12,257 nt of DNA from the NCBI GenBank assembly GCA_003151535.1, contig PLXT01000136.1:1214-13470 (forward strand), in the 5' to 3' direction. Positions 7,248-12,257 of this stretch are shown here, one piece after another; position 1 is the stretch's first letter, and every line of letters starts with the position of its first letter. The stretch comes from Methanobacterium sp. (GTDB taxonomy: Archaea > Methanobacteriota > Methanobacteria > Methanobacteriales > Methanobacteriaceae). The position numbers and the translations under genes are program-made. The notes under the pieces are model-generated. The model was not told the origin of the DNA. It did no database searches and saw nothing but the letters and a program-made list of their open reading frames with translations.

Positions 7248-8412
7248 AATATAAATGATCTACCTTTTGATTCTTGATTTTATATATTAAATTCACGACT
7301 CTTTGAGTATTTCTTCCATCAAAATGATCTAACTGTCCATTTAAAAATTTGTGGATATCAATATTATACTGTTTATATTTAATTATTTTTACTATTTCAT
7401 CTATATCTTCCGCTATTGGTCCTGGAACCATTTTTTTATAATCAATATAAAAATCTCTCTCATCATTCACATAATAATCATAATCATATGGATAGAAGAT
7501 CATAGGCTTGTTTAAAAGAGCAAATTCAATCATTATTGAGGAATAATCAGTTATTAATATGTCCGATATTAAAAGAAGTTCCTTTTCATCTAGATAATCA
7601 GTTACGTCTATATATCCATTGTTTTCTATTAGATTATTGTTAATTTGGGGATGAAATCTTACCAGCAAACAATGTCCCATCAATTGTTGATTAAAAAGAT
7701 GAACATCGAAGTTTATGAGTATGTTCCCATCTTTAACAGGATCATCACGGAAAGTAGGTGCGTATAAGACAATTTTTTTATTCTTTGCATCGGGATAAAG
7801 AACATCAAAATCCTTTCTTAAATCATTTCTTACTTTATTATTATTGTATTTAAAATAAAAATCTGTACGAGGTATACCTAAAGCTAATACTTTCTTTTTA
7901 TCGACTCCAAAGGCTTCGGCATAGAATGGAATCACATCTTTACTGCTTACGATCACATAATCAAGTTTTTTACTAATTTTCTTTAGAATTTCAATAACAT
8001 TTGGATCTGTTTCAGTTGAGAGTCCAAATTTTTTAAACGCACCTGCAGCATGCCATAGCTGAATAACTGTTGTTTTGGTATTTATATCCATATAAGCCAT
8101 TGGAAGAAAATTGTCGTTTAAGATTATATAATCTGATCTTGCCAGTTGATATGTTCTAAATATAAAAAGCTTGAAAATATGCGCTAAGGATGATAAAATA
8201 TCTTTAATTGAATTTTTATCCACAACATATTCGGTATAGATTAAATTTAACTCAAAATTCGAATCTTTTTTGAGTTCATCGTATACATATTTTAAATTGC
8301 CCTTAAAATGTGTTGCATGTTTAATCACCAGAGAGATGCTGTTATTTTTTATAGGATATATTCTAAAAAAGTTAAAGAAATAGGCAAATAATTTATATTT
8401 AATGTTTTTCAA
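7246..8412 (-). CDS. CDP-polyol phosphotransferase (TagB/TagF family, PF04464)
   Basis: Probably transfers a polyol phosphate (ribitol phosphate, judging by the adjoining tarI/tarJ) from its CDP form to a lipid-linked saccharide at the inner membrane face. The 388 residues carry the family motifs in order: LWHAAGAFKKFG (119-130) with the catalytic-type His121, GIPRTD (179-184), APTFRD (218-223), RFHP (252-255) with the second histidine His254, TDYSS (288-292) with Glu296, and RDFYIDY...PGP (319-332). The length matches single-addition enzymes of the TagB/TarB kind; polymerases such as TagF and TarL are considerably longer. The start is a TTG at 8412 with GGAG about nine bases upstream; no nearer ATG keeps the N-terminal region. 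It precedes tarI with 11 bases between. Glycerol phosphate as substrate cannot be excluded, but no CDP-glycerol synthase (TagD) is visible. Confidence 0.9.
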   Translation of the reverse strand: MKNIKYKLFAYFFNFFRIYPIKNNSISLVIKHATHFKGNLKYVYDELKKDSNFELNLIYTEYVVDKNSIKDILSSLAHIFKLFIFRTYQLARSDYIILNDNFLPMAYMDINTKTTVIQLWHAAGAFKKFGLSTETDPNVIEILKKISKKLDYVIVSSKDVIPFYAEAFGVDKKKVLALGIPRTDFYFKYNNNKVRNDLRKDFDVLYPDAKNKKIVLYAPTFRDDPVKDGNILINFDVHLFNQQLMGHCLLVRFHPQINNNLIENNGYIDVTDYLDEKELLLISDILITDYSSIMIEFALLNKPMIFYPYDYDYYVNDERDFYIDYKKMVPGPIAEDIDEIVKIIKYKQYNIDIHKFLNGQLDHFDGRNTQRVVNLIYKIKNQKVDHLY

Positions 8413-8452
8413 TTAGATTAACTCCATAAAAAAAAATTATTTCTAAATTTTA

Positions 8453-9190
8453 TTATTGATTACTTAAACCATACTGCTTACATACCTCATTAGAATTTCC
8501 TTGCATAACAACTCTTCCCTTCTCAATCCATATAGCCTTGTTACACAATTTTCTAATTTGATGAGTAGAATGTGATGAGAATAAGACTGTTATCCCCTTG
8601 TTGAATAGTTCCATGATCCTTTCATTACTTTTCTTACGAAATCTTTCGTCCCCAACAGATAAAACTTCATCTAAAATAAGTATTTCGGGTTCTACAACTG
8701 AAGCTATTGAAAAACCTAACCTGGCACTCATACCTGAGGAATAATTCTTTAAGGGCACATCCATGAATTGTTCTATCTCTGAAAATTCAACAATTTCGTC
8801 GTATTTTTCTTCTAAAAACTCTTTGGAATACCCTAGCATTGCACCATTTAGAAATACATTTTCCCTTCCAGTGTAATTAGGATCAAAACCTCCTCCTAAT
8901 TCTAAAAGAGGAACAATTCTACCTTTAGTCCTCACACTGCCTTTGGTGGGTTTCATTACACCTGCAATTATTTTGAGTATAGTACTTTTACCTGCACCAT
9001 TTAATCCAATAATTCCCACCCTATCCCCTTTTTCTATGTTAAATGATACATCTTTAAGTGCCCAGAATTCTTGATAGAACAGTTCACGTTTCAATAATTT
9101 TATTACATATTCTTTAAGATTATCTACTTTTTCTTGACTTAAATTAAATTCCATACCAACATTTTTGACTTGAATAACATATTCTCCCAC
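8453..9190 (-). CDS. Polysaccharide ABC exporter ATPase (Wzt/TagH-like, short form)
   Basis: ATP-binding subunit of the exporter that moves the lipid-linked polymer across the membrane together with the adjacent permease. Numbered from the GTG at 9190, the 245 residues contain Walker A GLNGAGKST (62-70), the signature YSSGMSARL (150-158), Walker B ILILDEV (170-176) and the switch histidine in SSHST (His207). The SVGDERF stretch just after Walker B is typical of the Wzt/TagH/KpsT group. It has no C-terminal extension, so it lacks the carbohydrate-binding domain of E. coli O9a Wzt. The GTG at 9190 is chosen over another GTG three codons upstream because that upstream codon is itself part of a GGTGAT binding site. 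The permease gene ends 30 bases upstream. Confidence 0.93.
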   Translation of the reverse strand: MGEYVIQVKNVGMEFNLSQEKVDNLKEYVIKLLKRELFYQEFWALKDVSFNIEKGDRVGIIGLNGAGKSTILKIIAGVMKPTKGSVRTKGRIVPLLELGGGFDPNYTGRENVFLNGAMLGYSKEFLEEKYDEIVEFSEIEQFMDVPLKNYSSGMSARLGFSIASVVEPEILILDEVLSVGDERFRKKSNERIMELFNKGITVLFSSHSTHQIRKLCNKAIWIEKGRVVMQGNSNEVCKQYGLSNQ

Positions 9191-9194
9191 TATT

Positions 9195-9200
9195 ATCACC
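9195..9200 (-). promoter_or_regulatory. GGTGAT ribosome binding site deciding the start at 9190
   Basis: The minus strand reads AAGGTGAT then AATA then GTG. The spacing of four matches the site in front of the start at 5350. An in-frame GTG at 9199 lies within the motif, so it is unlikely to be the initiation codon. Confidence 0.7.
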
Positions 9201-9220
9201 TTAATTAATCTAATATTAAA

Positions 9221-10018
9221 TTAAATATACAGAACAAATTTATCCTTATATCTGTAGAACAGTAATATACCTATAAACAAAATTGCTATTGACCATATTG
9301 TCGCATATAATAGCTGTGAAGTTTCAAAGATCGTCCCATACAAAAATGAATCCCTAAATAATGTAATTATTGCATATAACGGATTCAATGCAAATAAGAA
9401 TTGCAAACTTTGGGGTACAATACGTATTGGATAAAAGATTGCACTTCCATACAAAAGCAACAGGGTAAAAACTCCGTATAAATGTATAGTATCTCTGAAA
9501 AATACCGAAACAGTTGCAAGTACCAGACCAGCACCTAGACAGAACATTATCGACAAAATAATTGGAATTCCTGCCAGGAGAATATAAATAGTAAACGGTA
9601 CATGTGTTACAATCATTACCGAAATAAGTATTATCATCGAAAACATAAACGTTATAAAATTTGATGTTACAACACTCAGGGGATACATATATTTGGGTAA
9701 GTATATCTTGTTGATCATCGAAGCGTTCCTAGTAATTGAACCCATAGCCGCGCTAGATCCCTGTGAAAAGAAATCATAAGCAAGTTTTCCCGATAATATA
9801 TATACTGGATAATGAGTTATACTTCCTTTAAAAAGTGTTGAAAATACTATCGTGAACACTATCATGGTTAACAATGGCTGTAAAAAACTCCAGAATATAC
9901 CCAGAACAGATCTTCGATATTTGATCTTTATATCCCTTTTTACAAGTTCAGAAAGTAAATATCTATATTTTATAAAGTTTATAACAAATCTGTGTTCAAA
10001 TAATCTATTAAATACCAT
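9221..10018 (-). CDS. Polysaccharide ABC exporter permease (Wzm/TagG-like)
   Basis: Membrane subunit of an ABC-2 type exporter for polysaccharide or teichoic-acid-like polymer. Numbered from the ATG at 10018, the 265 residues start with an amphipathic stretch and the family hallmark RDIKIKYRRSVLG (28-40) ending at the first membrane segment. About six hydrophobic segments follow, with the conserved FFRD (173-176) and NPLY (212-215) motifs. The ATPase gene follows after 30 bases. It is the first gene of the leftward cluster. The start is uncertain: ATG 10018 has GAGG six bases upstream, while ATG 10030 and TTG 10033 are in frame with no binding site. If the TATA box at 10049-10056 is real, a nearly leaderless transcript beginning at ATG 10030 is also possible. 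Only the first four or five residues depend on this choice. Confidence 0.92.
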   Translation of the reverse strand: MVFNRLFEHRFVINFIKYRYLLSELVKRDIKIKYRRSVLGIFWSFLQPLLTMIVFTIVFSTLFKGSITHYPVYILSGKLAYDFFSQGSSAAMGSITRNASMINKIYLPKYMYPLSVVTSNFITFMFSMIILISVMIVTHVPFTIYILLAGIPIILSIMFCLGAGLVLATVSVFFRDTIHLYGVFTLLLLYGSAIFYPIRIVPQSLQFLFALNPLYAIITLFRDSFLYGTIFETSQLLYATIWSIAILFIGILLFYRYKDKFVLYI

Positions 10019-10048
10019 TATAAGCCTCATCAATATTTATTTTAGAAT

Positions 10049-10056
10049 TATATAAA
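10049..10056 (-). promoter_or_regulatory. Candidate TATA box for the leftward cluster
   Basis: The minus strand reads AATTTATATA here, the same 10-mer as in front of the partial glycosyltransferase at the right edge. An archaeal box at this place would start transcription near 10024-10030, almost at the permease start codon, implying a very short or absent leader. A promoter further upstream remains possible. Confidence 0.4.
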
Positions 10057-10349
10057 TTTGTGAATTGGATAAATTAATTTCATGAAAACGAAATTTATTA
10101 CATTTATGGAATTGTAATACTAAAAAAATTTCTCCTATCTTACATTATTCTATTACAACCGTTGTTATAATTATAGGTTTATGAATTCAAATTCTTTATC
10201 AATTTAGTTTATAGAAATAAATTTTTTTTAATATAAATCTTAATGTAAGATTAAAGATCGTAATTAATATTTATGGATTATTTATTTATGGTTTATAACC
10301 TTTTTGACTTCATTAATTTGTAATTTCTACTTCTTTTTTATTTTAAATC

Positions 10350-10393
10350 CTATATGAATCACATAATTATTATAATAATAGAAAATCATATAG
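10350..10393. repeat. Nested palindrome in the divergent region
   Basis: A perfect 14-bp palindrome, ATTATTATAATAAT (10366-10379), is flanked by an 8-bp inverted repeat, CTATATGA (10350-10357) and TCATATAG (10386-10393). A further 7-bp pair, AATCACA (10357-10363) with TGTGATT (10398-10404), overlaps it. The symmetry could form a regulator binding site or a cruciform; AT-rich chance is a real alternative. Confidence 0.4.
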
Positions 10394-10518
10394 AGTGTGT
10401 GATTTATAGTATTTTATAAAACATTAGAGTATAATAACATTTAAATAAGATACAAAAACAAACAATTTAATTTAAATATAAAATTTTTTAAAAAAAAATC
10501 AAAATGCCTTATCTATTC

Positions 10519-10532
10519 TATATATATATAAA
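10519..10532 (+). promoter_or_regulatory. TATA box of the wecC promoter
   Basis: TATATATATATAAA is the strongest TATA-like run ahead of wecC. By archaeal spacing it would start transcription at about 10545-10555, leaving a leader of about 60-70 bases. A 7-bp inverted repeat (10501-10507 and 10534-10540) brackets it and might be an operator. Confidence 0.55.
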
Positions 10533-10543
10533 TGCATTTTAAC

Positions 10544-10588
10544 AGGATCTTAATTATTAAAATAGTAGTTTTAATTGTTAAGGATCTT
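10544..10588 (+). repeat. Long near-perfect hairpin in the predicted wecC leader
   Basis: Bases 10550-10562 pair with 10569-10581 around the loop TAGTAG: 11 Watson-Crick pairs, one G-U and one U-U mismatch. Below that, C10549 pairs with G10582; then, after a bulged G10583, bases 10544-10548 pair with 10584-10588, including one G-U. The outer arms also make a 10-base direct repeat, AGGATCTTAA, at 10544-10553 and 10581-10590. It lies between the predicted transcription start and the wecC ATG. A leader regulatory structure or a protein-binding site is possible; function is not shown. Confidence 0.5.
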
Positions 10589-10616
10589 AAAAAAAGATTA
10601 AACGAGTTGATAATAA

Positions 10617-11918
10617 ATGATTGATGAAACTTTACAAATTTCAATTTTTGGTCTTGGATATATCGGACTTCCTACAGCATCTCTTTTTGCAAATCAAGGA
10701 ATAAACGTTACGGGTGTTGCAAGAAATAAAGAAAGATTAAGTATGATCAATGAGGGCAAATCCCCACTTGATGAGCCCGGTCTGGATCAACTGGTCCACT
10801 CTGCAGTAAAACTTGGGAAACTGCATGCAACCGATGATGGTATTAAGGCTGCTGAAAATTCTGATGTGATGATAATAATCGTACCTACACCAATGGATGA
10901 TTTAAACAGAGCAGATCTAAGTGCAGTTAAATCAACGAGTGAAACAATTTCAAAGTGTCTAAAACCTGGTAATTTAGTAATAGTAGAAAGTACTGTACCA
11001 CAGGGTACATGCCACAATATAGTAATACCCATTTTAGAAAAAAGCGGTCTAAAAGCAGGAAAAGATTTTAGTGTGGCTTACACCCCTGAACGTGCCATTC
11101 CTAACAATACTATCTATGAAATGACCCATAATGCAAGGGTAATTGGTGGAATAGATAAAAAAAGTGTAGATACTGCTGCTTCATTGTACAGTAAGATAAC
11201 AGAGGGCGAAATTATCAAGGTTAAAAATTTGATAACAGCTGAAACAATCAAACTGATCGAAAATACTTACAGAGACGTAAATATAGCATTATCCAATGAA
11301 ATAGCAATGATCTGTGAAGGTTTAGGTGTTGATGCCATCGAAGCTATCAATGCTGCAAATCACCATCCCCGAGTGAATATTCATACACCTGGACCTGGTG
11401 TGGGTGGGCATTGTTTAGCAATAGATCCATATTTCATAGTTGAAATTGCTGAATTAAATGGATTAGAAGCACCAATCATAAAAACTGCAAGACATATCAA
11501 TGAAGGAATGCCTAAACATATACTGAAACTTATCAATGAAGCATTATGCGAAGTTGGTAAATCAATTAAAAATTCTAATATTGGTATATTGGGAGTTGCC
11601 TACAAAGGCAATGTGGCCGATGCAAGAGAAACTCCAGCAAGACCATTGATTAATTTGTTGAAGAAGTCAGATTCAAATGTATATGCACACGATCCACATA
11701 CACCAAAAGATATTATAAAATCACTAGGAGCAGAACCAGCAGATTTGTATAAAGTCTTAAACTGTGATTGTGTAGTATTAGTCACAGATCATGACGAGTA
11801 CAAGCAAATTAAACCTGAAATGATAACAAAAAAAGTTTTAGTGTGTACCAGACCCATTCTAGATCCGAACAAATTCACTTCTGAAGGTGTGATTTTCAAA
11901 GGTGTGGGTAGAGGATAA
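10617..11918 (+). CDS. wecC: UDP-N-acetyl-D-mannosamine dehydrogenase (WecC-type)
   Basis: NAD-dependent four-electron oxidation of UDP-ManNAc to UDP-ManNAcA, a uronate used in surface glycans and in methanogen N-glycans. The 433 residues fit the UDP-glucose/GDP-mannose dehydrogenase family in three parts: the N-terminal Rossmann domain with FGLGYIGLP (11-19), the central domain with YTPERA (155-160), Lys212 and NxxxD-type helices, and the catalytic cysteine in GVGGHCLAIDPYF (Cys266), and the C-terminal UDP-binding domain with GVAYKGNVADARETP (326-340). The TPERA...GGHCLAIDP pattern points to the ManNAc branch rather than UDP-glucose; an N-acetylglucosamine or galactosamine relative is the main alternative. 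It faces away from the polyol-phosphate cluster and has its own promoter. No UDP-GlcNAc 2-epimerase (WecB) is in the window. The ATG at 10617 lacks a strong binding site (GTTGAT is the nearest likeness). No clear terminator follows. Confidence 0.88.
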   Translation: MIDETLQISIFGLGYIGLPTASLFANQGINVTGVARNKERLSMINEGKSPLDEPGLDQLVHSAVKLGKLHATDDGIKAAENSDVMIIIVPTPMDDLNRADLSAVKSTSETISKCLKPGNLVIVESTVPQGTCHNIVIPILEKSGLKAGKDFSVAYTPERAIPNNTIYEMTHNARVIGGIDKKSVDTAASLYSKITEGEIIKVKNLITAETIKLIENTYRDVNIALSNEIAMICEGLGVDAIEAINAANHHPRVNIHTPGPGVGGHCLAIDPYFIVEIAELNGLEAPIIKTARHINEGMPKHILKLINEALCEVGKSIKNSNIGILGVAYKGNVADARETPARPLINLLKKSDSNVYAHDPHTPKDIIKSLGAEPADLYKVLNCDCVVLVTDHDEYKQIKPEMITKKVLVCTRPILDPNKFTSEGVIFKGVGRG

Positions 11919-12047
11919 ATTTTATCATTTGATAAGAAGGAACAGAAGATCATATATCAAAATCTTATAATCACTCTTAAAAATCGAATTAAAGGGATGA
12001 TAATACAGATTTTTAACAAATAATTGATCCAAATTTAGAACAGTCAA

Positions 12048-12055
12048 TTTATATA
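12048..12055 (+). promoter_or_regulatory. TATA box of the right-edge glycosyltransferase gene
   Basis: AATTTATATA (12046-12055) is a textbook archaeal TATA box. It predicts a start near 12075 and a leader of about 28 bases that includes the AGGAG site. This makes the gene separately transcribed from wecC, 184 bases upstream. Confidence 0.55.
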
Positions 12056-12090
12056 TCATATTAAAAAATTTGTTATATATTTTCTGAAAT

Positions 12091-12095
12091 AGGAG
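12091..12095 (+). promoter_or_regulatory. AGGAG ribosome binding site
   Basis: AGGAG seven bases before ATG 12103 fixes the start of the partial glycosyltransferase. Confidence 0.7.
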
Positions 12096-12102
12096 AAAAT
12101 TT

Positions 12103-12257
12103 ATGATAGAAATATCAGTAATAATTACATCATATAATGCTCAGAACACTATTAAAAGGTCGGTATTATCTGTTTTAGATACTATTAACAGATCTAAAAT
12201 AGAAATTATTGTTATAGATGACTGTTCTAAAGATGAAACTCCAATAATAATTGAAAA
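12103..12257 (+). CDS. GT2 glycosyltransferase, N-terminal fragment cut by the window edge
   Basis: The visible 51 codons begin MIEISVIITSYNA and continue to IEIIVIDDCSKDET, the first half of the nucleotide-binding part of a GT-A family 2 glycosyltransferase (first beta strand, SYN loop, then the IDD-C-S-K-D donor-binding motif). The DxD and catalytic-base motifs lie beyond the window, so the subfamily cannot be named. It has its own TATA box and ribosome binding site and runs in the same direction as wecC, suggesting that another surface-glycan gene group continues to the right. Confidence 0.88.
   Translation, partial: MIEISVIITSYNAQNTIKRSVLSVLDTINRSKIEIIVIDDCSKDETPIIIE

Larger units (their letters stand above)
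10034..10616. other. Gene-free divergent intergenic region of about 600 bases
   Basis: Extremely AT-rich stretch between the divergent permease and wecC genes. I see no protein gene, RNA gene or insertion sequence in it. It holds a likely TATA box for each direction (10049-10056 minus; 10519-10532 plus), a nested palindrome (10350-10393) and the leader hairpin before wecC (10544-10588). Bases 10501-10507 (AAAATGC) and 10534-10540 (GCATTTT) form a 7-bp inverted repeat flanking the rightward TATA box. The part between about 10080 and 10345 shows nothing I can interpret. Confidence 0.75.

Noticed and set aside
7246..8412. Full-length TarL/TagF polymerase
   Set aside because: At 388 residues it lacks the extra N-terminal region of the polymerases; a single-addition enzyme is the better reading, though length alone is not proof.
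10082..10117. An 11-codon plus-strand frame in the divergent region
   Set aside because: No ribosome binding site, no promoter spacing, and frames of this size are expected by chance.
11922..11935. Small hairpin after the wecC stop as a terminator
   Set aside because: At most five A/T-rich pairs with a 4-base loop and no T-run; too weak to support.

Overview
The window looks like part of a cell-surface polysaccharide locus from a low-GC methanogenic archaeon, with the Methanobacterium group my best guess (about 70% confidence). It is very AT-rich (roughly 30% GC by eye). The likely promoters carry archaeal-type TATA boxes (TTTATATA-like), and I see no bacterial -35/-10 pairs. Ribosome binding sites are AGGAG or GGTGAT, as in methanogens. 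The UDP-sugar dehydrogenase at the right resembles archaeal UDP-ManNAc dehydrogenases. A low-GC Firmicute cannot be excluded, because the teichoic-acid-type genes have their closest relatives I recall there. There are no rRNA, tRNA, CRISPR or insertion-sequence features.

Layout. Nine complete genes run leftward from about 10018 to 83 and are probably one or two transcription units. In transcription order they are: an ABC-2 polysaccharide permease; its ATPase; a CDP-polyol phosphotransferase (TagB/TagF family); TarI-type ribitol-5-phosphate cytidylyltransferase; TarJ-type ribulose-5-phosphate reductase; then, after a gap of about 155 bases holding a perfect inverted repeat, a 594-residue GT2 glycosyltransferase with a degenerate second GT-A domain; two WbbL-like GT2 glycosyltransferases; and a WcaJ-type polyprenyl-phosphate sugar-1-phosphate transferase. 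Just beyond it, the first six codons of another leftward gene are visible at the left edge.

A gene-free AT-rich region of about 600 bases separates this cluster from a rightward pair: UDP-N-acetyl-D-mannosamine dehydrogenase (wecC) and the first 51 codons of another GT2 glycosyltransferase that has its own promoter. The divergent region contains TATA boxes for both directions, a nested palindrome, and a long near-perfect hairpin in the predicted wecC leader.

How it fits together (inference). The WcaJ-type enzyme would load the first sugar on a polyprenyl phosphate, three GT2 enzymes would extend it, TarJ plus TarI would make CDP-ribitol, the TagB/TagF-like enzyme would add ribitol phosphate, and the Wzm/Wzt-like transporter would export the glycan. 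The product would be a teichoic-acid-like, polyol-phosphate-containing surface polymer. If the host is an archaeon, that is the most notable point of the window.
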